Positions 1 through 6,982 of a DNA stretch of 7,552 nt are shown piece by piece. This DNA is from Bifidobacteriaceae bacterium. Lineage in GTDB: Bacteria > Actinomycetota > Actinomycetes > Actinomycetales > WQXJ01. The notes beneath the pieces were generated by a model that worked only from the letters and a program-made list of their open reading frames with translations, was not told where the DNA came from and did no database searches. The translations under genes were made by a program, and so were the position numbers. Location of the stretch: assembly GCA_031266115.1 (NCBI GenBank), contig JAISBQ010000128.1, positions 1 to 7,552 of the forward strand. The letters are read 5' to 3'. Numbering within the stretch: the stretch's first letter is position 1; each line of letters starts with the position of its first letter.

Positions 1-108
1 ACCACCCAAGGCAAAACCCCCCGCGAAGCCCGACGCTGCCTCAAACGCCACATCACCCGCCAACTCCACCGCCAACTCACCCACATCCTCCTTGACAACC
101 AACCATAG
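1..108 (+). CDS. IS110-family transposase, C-terminal end only (cut by window edge)
   Basis: Frame 1 is open from the first base to a TAG stop at 106-108 and gives 35 residues. The peptide contains GKTPREARRCLKRH followed by a basic, hydrophobic tail. A Gly-Lys-(Ser/Thr)-x-x-Glu-Ala-x-Arg-x-Leu-Lys-Arg pattern is typical of the extreme C-terminus of IS110/IS116/IS902-type transposases, DEDD-type enzymes carried by insertion sequences that lack long terminal inverted repeats. The codons are strongly C- and A-rich (ACC, CAC, CAA, AAA), unlike the G-rich neighbouring genes, which fits horizontally acquired DNA. The gene converges on the phospho-sugar mutase, with only 14 bp between the two stop codons. 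The start, the catalytic domain and the left end of the element lie outside the window, so whether it is intact cannot be judged. The family call rests on this short tail only. Confidence 0.7.
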   Translation, partial: TTQGKTPREARRCLKRHITRQLHRQLTHILLDNQP

Positions 109-122
109 AAGGGTCGGCAGGG

Positions 123-1913
123 TCAGATACGCACGGCGTCCGCCAGCGCGGCCAAGCGGCGAGCGGCGAGCGAACGGATGGCAGTGATGTCATCGTAGGT
201 GGCATCCGAGGGCACCTGCTCGATGACCTCGAGATAGCACTTGACCTTGGGCTCCGTGCCCGACGGCCGGACGATCACGCGGGAGGCGTCCGCAAGCGTC
301 CACAACGTGCCAGGGGTTGGCGGTAGCCCGAATGAACCCTCACTCAGATCACTCACCGCGACTATCGGGGACCCCGCCAACTCCCGTGGTGGATGGGCGG
401 CTAGTCGGGCCATCGTGGCGGCGATCTGGTCAGTCGAGGTGAAGCTCGCCGTGACTTGGCCTGTGAGGTGCAGACCGAAGGTGCGTGCGAGGTCGTCGAG
501 GAGATCGAGCAGCGTCAGGCCGCGAGCCTTGAGCCCCGCCGCCACTTCCGCGACAGCCAGGCCAGCGGTGATGCCGTCCTTGTCCCGCACCATGTCGGGG
601 CGAACGCAGTAGCCCATCGCCTCCTCATACCCGAACACCAACCCGGCAGTCCGGGCGATCCACTTGAACCCGGTCAGCGTCACCCGATGGCGCAGTCCGT
701 ACGCCGCGGCGATCGCAGGGAGCAACCGCGAGGACACGATGGAGCTGGCCACAGTGGCCGGTTCGCCCGAGCCGCCACCACTCAGGACGCTGTGGACGAT
801 GGCGGCCCTCAACCCCAGCACCGACCCCACCTCGTCGCCCGTCAGCATTCGGTAATCCCCGACGCGAGGGTCGTGAAGGGCGACCGCGCAGCGATCGGCA
901 TCTGGATCGGAAGCGATGACAAGGTCCGCCTGAACGCGCCGAGCCAGGTCGAAGGCATGGTCACCGGCGCCCGGCTCCTCAGGGTTGGGAACGCCGACCG
1001 TCGGGAAATCCGGATCGGGCTCACGTTGATCCGGCACCGGGATCACATCGGTGAACCCCGCCTGCGCGAACGCCGGAAGGGTCAACGCCGCGCCCACCCC
1101 ATGCATGAAGGTGGTGACAATCCGCAGCGCCTCACGCCCGTCCCCGCCACCCGCGGCGACCCCGGCCGTTGATCTCGGTAAGCCCGCGGGCGAGGCGGCC
1201 GCGGCGGCGAGGTAGGCCTCACCGAGCGATGCGCCAGCCGTGACCCAGCCGCCATCGGACCTCGGGACGTCGATGGCACCCGGCGCGGCCGCGATCTGCG
1301 CAGCGATCTCTGCATCGGCCGGCGGGACTATCTGCACGCCGTCGGCTGGCTCGGCGGCCATGCGACCCCCCAGGTACACCTTGAGGCCGTTATCGCTCGC
1401 CGGGTTGTGGGACGCGGTGACCATGACACCGGCATCGGCGGCCAGGTGCCGCACGGCGAATGCCAGCAGCGGCGTGGGGCCCAGCTGCGCGAACACCGTG
1501 ACGTGACCGCCCGCAGCGGTCACCACGGCCGCCGTATCGTGGGCAAATCGCCGCGAGCCGTGGCGCGCATCGAAACCGATCACCACACGCGGACACGGGG
1601 GCTCGCCCACGTCGGCGAGTCGGTCGCGCAGATAGGCGGTCAGGCCGGCCGCGGCTCGGATCACCACGGCACGATTCATACGATTCGGGCCCGCGCCGAG
1701 GCGACCGCGCAGGCCGGCCGTGCCGAACTGCAAGTGCGTCGAGAAGCGGTCGCACAACTCGCCAGTATCGCCGGCGACGAGAAGGGCGCGCAGCTCGGCG
1801 CGCGCGGCGGGATCAGGATCGGCCGCCATCCACCGTTCAACGCGGGCAACCAGATCGGGCGCGCAGATCTCGGGATCGCCTGTCATGGCCGCACGGCACC
1901 GCCCCGGGTCCAT
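123..1913 (-). CDS. pmmB: Phosphomannomutase/phosphoglucomutase-family enzyme (phospho-sugar mutase, PmmB-like)
   Basis: This cytosolic alpha-D-phosphohexomutase moves phosphate between C1 and the terminal hydroxyl of a sugar (mannose, glucose, or possibly ribose/deoxyribose phosphate). All four family signatures are present in the 596-aa product. They are the phosphoserine loop TASHNP (166-171, catalytic Ser168), the Mg-binding loop DPDADR (336-341), the sugar-recognition loop GYEEAMGY (428-435) and the phosphate-binding loop RPSGTEPK (549-556). The length suits the long PmmB/PGM2-like subgroup rather than the roughly 450-aa ManB type. The first ATG is at 1913; an in-frame ATG at 1886 (codon 10) is an equally plausible start, and neither has a strong ribosome binding site. 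It lies 42 bp downstream of proS on the same strand with no obvious promoter or terminator between, so co-transcription is likely. The true substrate cannot be read from sequence. Confidence 0.93.
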   Translation of the reverse strand: MDPGRCRAAMTGDPEICAPDLVARVERWMAADPDPAARAELRALLVAGDTGELCDRFSTHLQFGTAGLRGRLGAGPNRMNRAVVIRAAAGLTAYLRDRLADVGEPPCPRVVIGFDARHGSRRFAHDTAAVVTAAGGHVTVFAQLGPTPLLAFAVRHLAADAGVMVTASHNPASDNGLKVYLGGRMAAEPADGVQIVPPADAEIAAQIAAAPGAIDVPRSDGGWVTAGASLGEAYLAAAAASPAGLPRSTAGVAAGGGDGREALRIVTTFMHGVGAALTLPAFAQAGFTDVIPVPDQREPDPDFPTVGVPNPEEPGAGDHAFDLARRVQADLVIASDPDADRCAVALHDPRVGDYRMLTGDEVGSVLGLRAAIVHSVLSGGGSGEPATVASSIVSSRLLPAIAAAYGLRHRVTLTGFKWIARTAGLVFGYEEAMGYCVRPDMVRDKDGITAGLAVAEVAAGLKARGLTLLDLLDDLARTFGLHLTGQVTASFTSTDQIAATMARLAAHPPRELAGSPIVAVSDLSEGSFGLPPTPGTLWTLADASRVIVRPSGTEPKVKCYLEVIEQVPSDATYDDITAIRSLAARRLAALADAVRI

Positions 1914-1955
1914 GGTGACCGCCGCTTAGTGCCGCTCGACCTGGCCACCGGCCAC

Positions 1956-3779
1956 TCAGTCCATTCCCTCGCCGGGGTGGATGCGGGTCGCGGCCAGCGC
2001 CTCGGCGACGCGTTCCGCGACGGCGGGAACGGCATCGTCCACCCGAACCTCCGTGACCGCACCCGTCCGCCGGTCGCGCACCTCCACCACACCGGTCGCC
2101 AAACCCCTGCCGACGATGACGACGAACGGCACGCCCAACAATTCGGCGTCGCCGAACTTCACTCCCGGAGAGACCTTGGGGCGATCGTCGTAGAGGACCT
2201 CCAGGTCGCGACCTTCCAGCCCTTGGGCGATGCGCTCGGCCGCGTCGAACACGGCCTGATCCTTGCCTGTGGCGACCACGTGGACGTGGGCCGGGGCGAC
2301 GTTGACGGGCCAGGCGAGGCCCTTGGCGTCGTGGTTGGCCTCGGCGAGCGCCGCCATGGTGCGGGTGACACCGAAGCCATAGCTGCCCATGACCACCGTC
2401 ACAAGCTTGCCGTTCGCGTCCAAGACCTGCAGCCCAAGTGCGGTCGAGTACTTGCGGCCCAGCTGGAAGATATGCCCCAGTTCGATCCCTCTGGCCTGAG
2501 CAAGGGGCCCGGAACCATCAGGGGCCGGATCGCCCTCGCGAAGCTCGGCAGCCTCGACGGTGGGTTGGCCATCGGTGCCGGCCGCGGCGAAATCCCGGCC
2601 CGCCACGAGGTCGAAGACGTGGCGGCCGGCGCCATTGGCTCCGGTGATCCAACGGGTGCCGGCCACCACGCGCGGGTCGAGGAGATACCGGGGGGCTGCA
2701 CCTGGATCGGGGGCGTTAACGCCGAGTGCCGATGGACCGATGTACCCGCGGACGAGCTCCGGGTGGCTGGTGAAGTCGGCGTCCTCGGCCACCTCGACAT
2801 CGGCCGGCGCGACCGAGGCGGCGAGCCGCGCGAGGTCGACCTCGCGGTCACCCGGCACACCCACCACCACCATCTCGCGGCTGGAATCCGGATGGATCAG
2901 AACCACCACGACGTTCTTCAGCGTGTCGCCGGCCTCCCAAGGCCGGTCTGGCCTGGGGAAACGTTCGTTAGCGATAGCCACGAGCGAGGCGATCGTCGGC
3001 GTATCCGGGGTGTCCTCGACGTGCGCGGCCGGGAGCCCTTCGATGGGGCGCGGCTCGGGGACCGGCGTGGTCACGGCCTCAGCGTTCGCGGCGTAGCCAC
3101 CTGCCGAACGCACGAACGTGTCCTCACCCACAGGCGTAGGAAAGAGGAATTCTTCGCTGCGGGACCCCCCCATCGCCCCCGACACCGCCGAGACGATCAC
3201 GGTCGGCAGGCCAAGACGCCGGAAGATCCGCTGATATGCCACGCGCTGGTTCTCGTATCCCACGGCCAGGCCGGCATCGTCGACATCGAAGGTGTAGGCG
3301 TCCTTCATCACGAACTCGCGCGCCCGCAACAGTCCAGCGCGCGGGCGAGCCTCATCGCGATACTTGGTCTGGATTTGATACAGCACCAACGGAAGGTCTT
3401 TGTAGGAACTATAGAGATCCTTGACGAGAAGCGTGAACACTTCCTCGTGAGTGGGGGCAAGAAGGTAATCGCCTTCTTTGCGATCCTTCACACGGAAGAT
3501 GTTGGGGCCGTAGTCGTACCAGCGGCGAGAGGCTTCGTACGGTTCGCGGGGCAGCAGCGCCGGGAACCGGACCTCCTGCCCTCCGACCGCGTCCATCTCC
3601 TCACGCACGACACCCTCAATCTTGGCGAGCACACGCAGCCCGAGAGGAAGCCACGAATAGATGCCGGGCGCCGCGCGGCGGATGTAACCACCGCGAACCA
3701 GGAGCTTGTGGGAAGGGACCTCGGCATCGGCCGGGTCTTCGCGCAGCGTACGCACGAAGAGAGTGGAAAGACGGAGCAC
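1956..3779 (-). CDS. proS: Prolyl-tRNA synthetase, bacterial type with editing domain
   Basis: The enzyme charges tRNA-Pro with proline in the cytosol. With a GTG start at 3779 the product is 607 aa and begins VLRLSTLFVRTLRED (GTG read as Met), matching the usual N-terminus of bacterial ProS. Class II motif 1 lies near residues 45-75. The APTHEE loop is at 108-113, motif 2 (YRDEARPRAG and following) near 134-164, and motif 3 (GSYGFGVTR) near 465-478. A YbaK-like insertion of about 180 residues (roughly 223-406), which in this family deacylates Ala-tRNA-Pro, separates motifs 2 and 3; it retains the lysine in TLKNVVVV (about K288). The C-terminal anticodon-binding domain follows from about 492. 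The frame stays open upstream to an ATG at 3896, but that extension overlaps pncA and resembles no ProS. The gene is first in a probable proS-pmmB unit and diverges from pncA. Confidence 0.95.
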   Translation of the reverse strand: MLRLSTLFVRTLREDPADAEVPSHKLLVRGGYIRRAAPGIYSWLPLGLRVLAKIEGVVREEMDAVGGQEVRFPALLPREPYEASRRWYDYGPNIFRVKDRKEGDYLLAPTHEEVFTLLVKDLYSSYKDLPLVLYQIQTKYRDEARPRAGLLRAREFVMKDAYTFDVDDAGLAVGYENQRVAYQRIFRRLGLPTVIVSAVSGAMGGSRSEEFLFPTPVGEDTFVRSAGGYAANAEAVTTPVPEPRPIEGLPAAHVEDTPDTPTIASLVAIANERFPRPDRPWEAGDTLKNVVVVLIHPDSSREMVVVGVPGDREVDLARLAASVAPADVEVAEDADFTSHPELVRGYIGPSALGVNAPDPGAAPRYLLDPRVVAGTRWITGANGAGRHVFDLVAGRDFAAAGTDGQPTVEAAELREGDPAPDGSGPLAQARGIELGHIFQLGRKYSTALGLQVLDANGKLVTVVMGSYGFGVTRTMAALAEANHDAKGLAWPVNVAPAHVHVVATGKDQAVFDAAERIAQGLEGRDLEVLYDDRPKVSPGVKFGDAELLGVPFVVIVGRGLATGVVEVRDRRTGAVTEVRVDDAVPAVAERVAEALAATRIHPGEGMD

Positions 3780-3791
3780 CCAGACAGGGTA
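3780..3791 (-). promoter_or_regulatory. Leaderless promoter of proS (-10 box TACCCT)
   Basis: Read on the minus strand, TACCCT (3791 to 3786) fits the actinobacterial -10 consensus TAnnnT. It is followed by six bases (GTCTGG) and then the GTG start of proS at 3779. That spacing places the transcription start on the first base of the start codon. There is no purine-rich Shine-Dalgarno sequence in front of the GTG and no TTGACA-like -35 at the expected distance. Inferred from sequence pattern only. Confidence 0.6.
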
Positions 3792-3859
3792 CCGGGCGAC
3801 GCCGTCACACAGGCCCGTGCTAGGACCCCACGCCAGACCTTGCTGCAGGCTCCGCGGCG

Positions 3860-3871
3860 TACCCTGGCCGG
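3860..3871 (+). promoter_or_regulatory. Leaderless promoter of pncA (-10 box TACCCT)
   Basis: TACCCT at 3860-3865 is followed by GGCCGG (six bases) and the GTG start of pncA at 3872. The hexamer and spacing are the same as in the divergent proS promoter, whose -10 box lies 68 bp away on the other strand. No Shine-Dalgarno sequence and no clear -35 are visible. The transcription start is predicted on the G of the GTG. Confidence 0.6.
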
Positions 3872-4465
3872 GTGACCTCCACGCCTGCCCGCGCACTGAT
3901 CGTTGTCGATGTCCAGCCGACGTTTTGCGAGGGCGGGGAGCTGGCGGTGGCCGGCGGGAACGCCGTCGCCGCCGCCATCGCCGCCTATGTCCGCGCTTAC
4001 CGCGACCGCTACACCCTGGTGGTCACCACGCAGGACTGGCACATCGACCCCGGCGCCCACTTCTCCCCCACACCCGATTTTCTCGACACCTGGCCACCGC
4101 ACGCGCTCGCCGGCTCGGCCGGCGCCGCCCTGCATCCCGCGCTCAGCGACGTGGGCGCGGACCATGGCGTGAAGAAGGGGCACCATTCCGCCGCCTATTC
4201 CGGCTTCGAGGGTGCGGACGATGACGGCACCCCCCTCGCCACCCTGCTCACCCGTGGGGGAATCGCCGCCGTGGACGTGGTCGGCATCGCCGAATCTCAC
4301 TGCGTCGCCGCCACCGCCCTCGACGCGGTCGCGCTCGGCCTCGCCACCCGCGTCCTGACCGATCTGACCGTGCCCGTCACCCCGGAACTCGGCGCGGCGG
4401 CGCGGGAGGAGATGGTGAGGGCCGGCATCGTGCTCGAGGCGTCCACCGAGGCCGACGCACCGTGA
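3872..4465 (+). CDS. pncA: Nicotinamidase (PncA, isochorismatase fold)
   Basis: The enzyme hydrolyses nicotinamide to nicotinic acid and ammonia in the NAD salvage pathway; the M. tuberculosis homologue also activates pyrazinamide. The 197-aa product aligns by eye with mycobacterial PncA along its length. The catalytic triad is Asp13 (VVDVQ), Lys102 (KKGHHSAAYSGFEG) and Cys144 (GIAESHCV). Metal ligands are Asp55 and His57 (TQDWHIDPG), His63 (GAHFS) and His77 (WPPHA). The Ile139-Ala140 pair is where the family has its cis-peptide oxyanion loop. These residues separate it from inactive or generic isochorismatase-like hydrolases. The GTG start at 3872 gives the normal family N-terminus and sits 6 nt after a -10 box. 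The gene is divergent from proS and 13 bp upstream of a putative aromatic-acid exporter gene, probably in one transcript. Confidence 0.93.
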   Translation: MTSTPARALIVVDVQPTFCEGGELAVAGGNAVAAAIAAYVRAYRDRYTLVVTTQDWHIDPGAHFSPTPDFLDTWPPHALAGSAGAALHPALSDVGADHGVKKGHHSAAYSGFEGADDDGTPLATLLTRGGIAAVDVVGIAESHCVAATALDAVALGLATRVLTDLTVPVTPELGAAAREEMVRAGIVLEASTEADAP

Positions 4466-4521
4466 TGCGTAGGCCCACATGTGGGGCGATGGGCGACGAT
4501 CGACACGGGGCCGCCGCGTGA
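4465..4521 (+). other. Possible 18-codon coupling ORF between pncA and the FUSC gene
   Basis: An ATG at 4465 overlaps the pncA stop (TGATG). It opens an 18-codon reading frame that ends at TGA 4519-4521. That stop overlaps, as GTGA, an in-frame alternative GTG start of the FUSC gene at 4518. A ribosome leaving pncA could read this mini-ORF and reinitiate at 4518. The peptide (starting MRRPTCGAMGDD) resembles nothing I know. Chance is a serious alternative, since short frames are common in GC-rich DNA and ATG 4479 may simply be the FUSC start. Confidence 0.2.
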
Positions 4522-5681
4522 TCCGCCGCGCGAGCTCCATCCCCCGGCGGGCCAGGACCCTCCTTAGGCGCGCCAGCGTTCTTCTGCGGCGACGGGTCGA
4601 GCAGGGGTGGGGGCGAGTCCGCGAGGCGTGGGTTCCCGTGGTCGAGGCGTCACTCGCCGCCGTGGCGTCATGGGAATTCGCCGCGGGCGTGTTGCACCAC
4701 CCTGCCCCGTTCTTTGCCCCTGTCGCCGCCTGGGTGTGCCTGGGGTTTTCCACCATGCGGGACGTGCGCCTGGTCGCCGAACTCGCCATCGGCGTTTCGC
4801 TCGGTGTGGCATTCGGTGATCTGGCCGTCCGCTGGTTGGGCCACGGGCCGCTCCAACTTGGAGCGATCATGGCAGTGTCAGCGCTGGTGGCGAGGCTCGT
4901 GGACCGTGGACGCCTGCTCACGATGCAAGCCGGCGTCCAATCGTTGATCGTGGTGGCTTTCCCGGTCGCTGCCGGTTTCAGCCCACTGTCCCGGTGGACC
5001 GACGCCCTGACCGGAGGAGTTGCCGCACTCGGCATCTCGGCACTGGTTCCTCACGACCTTCTGCGGCCCTTGCGCGGCGCCAGCGAGCGTGGCTGGCGCG
5101 AGATCGCCGGTGTTCTCAACACCGTGGCGCGCGGACTCGCCCAGGGCTCCAAGCGAATCGCCGACGACGCGCTGACCCGCGGGCGCGCATCGGAGCCGGT
5201 GTTCAGCGACTGGTCCTCGAAGGCCCACACGGCCGAGCAGATGGCGAGGATCTCGCCGCGCCGCCGGCGCCTCATCCCTCGTGTCCACGAATGTGCCCGC
5301 GAGGCCACCTACGCCGACAGAGCCATCCGCAACACGCGGGTGATCGCCCGTCGCGCCGACATGATGATCCAGGACATCGCGCCGTCCCCCGAGGCCATCG
5401 CCCGCCGCGGTGCCCTGGGTGAGGCCACCGCATGCATCGCCGCCGCCTGCTACCGACTCGCCATCGCGGCCAGGCAAGGCCGCCCGCTGTCGCAGGAGCG
5501 CGCCATCGTGCACGATGCCGGCACCCACCTCACCGCCGACCTGGCCGGAGCGTCGTGGCAACCCCGGGTCTACGTCCTGCTCCTGCGTTCCCTCACCATC
5601 GATCTTCTCCAAGCCAGTGGTATGACCAACGACGAGGCACGAGCATCGCTGCCTCCGATCGAGGACCTCCACGAGGCGTGA
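4479..5681 (+). CDS. FUSC-family / aromatic acid exporter-like membrane protein
   Basis: This is a predicted inner-membrane protein of 400 aa. A short arginine-rich N-terminus (about residues 1-47) precedes roughly six hydrophobic segments near 51-70, 77-93, 99-117, 124-140, 150-168 and 175-192. A soluble, probably cytoplasmic, helical domain of about 200 residues follows (195-400). This half-size layout, with a FAPVAAWVCLGF-type segment and conserved Arg/Asp turns, is that of actinobacterial FUSC (fusaric acid resistance) / ArAE proteins; relatives such as E. coli AaeB export aromatic carboxylic acids. The substrate here is unknown. ATG 4479 is taken as the start because a weak TAGG lies 5 nt upstream. 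GTG 4518 (codon 14) is a real alternative and would still leave a basic N-terminus. It starts 13 bp after pncA, whose product is an aromatic acid. No leaderless promoter is seen, so it probably depends on pncA transcription. Confidence 0.75.
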   Translation: MWGDGRRSTRGRRVIRRASSIPRRARTLLRRASVLLRRRVEQGWGRVREAWVPVVEASLAAVASWEFAAGVLHHPAPFFAPVAAWVCLGFSTMRDVRLVAELAIGVSLGVAFGDLAVRWLGHGPLQLGAIMAVSALVARLVDRGRLLTMQAGVQSLIVVAFPVAAGFSPLSRWTDALTGGVAALGISALVPHDLLRPLRGASERGWREIAGVLNTVARGLAQGSKRIADDALTRGRASEPVFSDWSSKAHTAEQMARISPRRRRLIPRVHECAREATYADRAIRNTRVIARRADMMIQDIAPSPEAIARRGALGEATACIAAACYRLAIAARQGRPLSQERAIVHDAGTHLTADLAGASWQPRVYVLLLRSLTIDLLQASGMTNDEARASLPPIEDLHEA

Positions 5682-5698
5682 GTCCCGGACCTGCCGCG

Positions 5699-5710
5699 TA
5701 TCGTTAGCGG
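5699..5710 (+). promoter_or_regulatory. Leaderless promoter of the M20 amidohydrolase gene (-10 box TATCGT)
   Basis: In the 29-bp gap after the FUSC stop, TATCGT (5699-5704) is followed by TAGCGG (six bases) and then GTG at 5711. The spacing to the start codon equals that of the proS, pncA and add promoters, and no Shine-Dalgarno sequence is evident. The amidohydrolase could therefore be transcribed independently of pncA-FUSC despite its closeness. Confidence 0.55.
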
Positions 5711-6928
5711 GTGCCCGATTTCCCGGCCCCACCCCGCCTCCCCGGCTCCGAGCTACGTCGCGAAATCCGTGCACTGACCGTCGAGGTGACGCCGGAGCTG
5801 CTGGCCGTTCGCCGCGACATCCACGCCCATCCCGAACTGTCCCGCGCCGAGCATCGCACCACCGCGCTGATCGCCGAGCGGCTCACCGCGGCCGGGATCG
5901 CGGTCCGGCACCTTTCCGGCACCGGCCTCATCGCCGATTGTGGACCCGACAACCCCGGAACGCCGCGCTTCGCCATCCGCGCCGACCTGGACGCTCTGCC
6001 AGTCCAAGACCTCACCCACACACCATGGGCGTCCGAGGTCGAGGGCGTCGCGCACGCCTGCGGGCATGATGTCCACACCGTCTGTGTGCTGGGGGCCGGT
6101 CTCGTCCTCGCCGAACTAGACCGCCGCGGCAAGCTGCCGCTGCCTCTGCGTCTCCTGTTCCAACCCGCCGAGGAGGTTCAACCATCGGGAGCGCGGGACG
6201 TCATCGACCACGGGGGCGTGGATGGCGTAGGGGCGATCGTGGCGCTCCACTGCGACCCCCGCTACGACGCCGGTACCGTCGCCACCCGGCCCGGCGCGAT
6301 CACCTCAGCTAGCGACCTCGTCACCATCTACGCGTACGGTGAGGGCGGCCATACGTCGCGCCCCCACCTCACCCAGGATCTCGTCTTCGCTACAGGCCAG
6401 CTTCTGGTCCAGGTGCCGGCCGTGTTGGACCGCCTCCTCGACCCACGTGCCGGAGCCAATCTGACCTGGGGCGGCGTCCACGCTGGGTCCGCGCACAACG
6501 TGATTCCCGCATCGGCCGTGATCGAGGGCACGTTGAGAGTCCTTGACGAACGCGCGTGGGAAACGGCCGGGCAGGTGCTCGCCCAGGCGGTTGCCGACAT
6601 CGCCCGGCCCTACGGTGTGCGGGTGGAGGTGGTGCACGAGCGCGGCGTGCCGCCAGTCACCAACGACGATCAGATCGCCGCACTGATCGCCGGCGTCGGC
6701 CGCACGATGCTTGGGGAGCGCGGCGTGGCGATCGCTGAACAGTCGCTAGGCGGTGAGGATTTCGCCTGGTATCTCCGCCGGGTCCCCGGCGCACTCATGC
6801 GGTTGGGAACACGCCGCCCCGGCGGACCCACGTTCGACCTTCACCAAGGTGATTTCGACGTCGACGAACGCGCCATCGCCGTCGGCGTGCAGGTGCTCGC
6901 CGCCACCGCCCTGGCCGCCCGCCTGTAA
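5711..6928 (+). CDS. M20D-family metal-dependent amidohydrolase (hippurate/N-acyl amino acid hydrolase-like)
   Basis: A predicted cytosolic hydrolase of 405 aa that cleaves amide bonds of N-acylated or N-aroylated amino acids or similar conjugates. Motifs in order: RRDIHAHPELS (34-44), AIRADLDALP (88-97), HACGHDVH (115-122), QPAEE (151-155), ALHCDP (178-183), GEGGHTSRP (210-218) and GGEDFAWY (347-354). By analogy with the plant auxin-conjugate hydrolase ILL2, the two-metal site would be Cys117, His119, Glu155 (or Glu154), His180 and His378, with a neighbouring glutamate as base; all are present. Length is normal for the family and there is no signal peptide. The GTG start at 5711 follows a -10 box by 6 nt and leaves a standard N-terminus. 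Substrate cannot be assigned: hippurate, indole conjugates, N-acetyl amino acids and peptidoglycan-derived peptides are all handled by relatives. M. tuberculosis AmiA1/AmiB1 belong to this superfamily. Confidence 0.9.
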   Translation: MPDFPAPPRLPGSELRREIRALTVEVTPELLAVRRDIHAHPELSRAEHRTTALIAERLTAAGIAVRHLSGTGLIADCGPDNPGTPRFAIRADLDALPVQDLTHTPWASEVEGVAHACGHDVHTVCVLGAGLVLAELDRRGKLPLPLRLLFQPAEEVQPSGARDVIDHGGVDGVGAIVALHCDPRYDAGTVATRPGAITSASDLVTIYAYGEGGHTSRPHLTQDLVFATGQLLVQVPAVLDRLLDPRAGANLTWGGVHAGSAHNVIPASAVIEGTLRVLDERAWETAGQVLAQAVADIARPYGVRVEVVHERGVPPVTNDDQIAALIAGVGRTMLGERGVAIAEQSLGGEDFAWYLRRVPGALMRLGTRRPGGPTFDLHQGDFDVDERAIAVGVQVLAATALAARL

Positions 6929-6960
6929 GGCGCCGCCGGGACCCGGCACCGAGAGGTGTG

Positions 6961-6980
6961 GGTCACCCGGTAGCGTGACC
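6961..6980. repeat. Perfect inverted repeat overlapping the add -10 box
   Basis: GGTCAC (6961-6966) and GTGACC (6975-6980) are exact reverse complements separated by 8 bp. The right arm overlaps the last two bases of the predicted -10 box TAGCGT (6971-6976) and ends 2 bp before the ATG of add. A palindrome at this place could be a repressor operator. It could also be chance in GC-rich DNA, and the arms do not extend beyond 6 bp. Confidence 0.4.
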
Positions 6981-6982
6981 GC
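6971..6982 (+). promoter_or_regulatory. Leaderless promoter of add (-10 box TAGCGT)
   Basis: TAGCGT (6971-6976) is followed by GACCGC (six bases) and the ATG of add at 6983. This is the fourth gene in the window with a TAnnnT hexamer at exactly this distance and no Shine-Dalgarno sequence. It lies in the 54-bp gap after the amidohydrolase stop and inside an inverted repeat. Confidence 0.6.

Noticed and set aside
1942..1954. Short hairpin TGGCC-N3-GGCCA between proS and pmmB.
   Set aside because: A five-base-pair stem with no T-tract on either strand; expected by chance in GC-rich DNA and not a supported terminator.
1914..1955. A separate leaderless promoter for pmmB, tested because four other genes have one.
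   Set aside because: The only nearby TA-containing hexamer (TAAGCG, minus strand) does not end in T and is 9 nt from the ATG, so the pattern is absent; operon expression from proS is simpler.
3780..3871. Possible T-box or other RNA regulator in front of proS.
   Set aside because: The divergent gap is only 92 bp, contains the pncA promoter as well, and the predicted proS mRNA has no leader, so there is no room for one.
1407..3875. An 822-codon open frame on the plus strand opposite pmmB and proS.
   Set aside because: It is fully antisense to two strongly recognisable genes. Its translation is rich in Arg, His, Gly and Asp with no domain, as expected when a GC-rich gene is read backwards. Length alone is not evidence at this GC content.
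3488..5035. A 515-codon minus-strand frame across the proS start, pncA and the FUSC gene.
   Set aside because: It overlaps the proS coding sequence out of frame and is antisense to pncA and FUSC. The composition is Arg/Ser/Pro/Thr-rich with no recognisable motif.
4878..5774. A 298-codon minus-strand frame opposite the FUSC gene.
   Set aside because: Antisense to a gene with clear membrane topology; the translation is low-complexity, rich in Gly, Arg and Asp, and has no family resemblance.
6929..6950. GC-rich imperfect hairpin after the amidohydrolase stop (GGCGCC / GGCACC arms, and GCCGGG / CCCGGC within).
   Set aside because: One arm pair has a mismatch, the inner repeat leaves only a 1-nt loop, and there is no T-run after it. 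It is not good enough to call a terminator.
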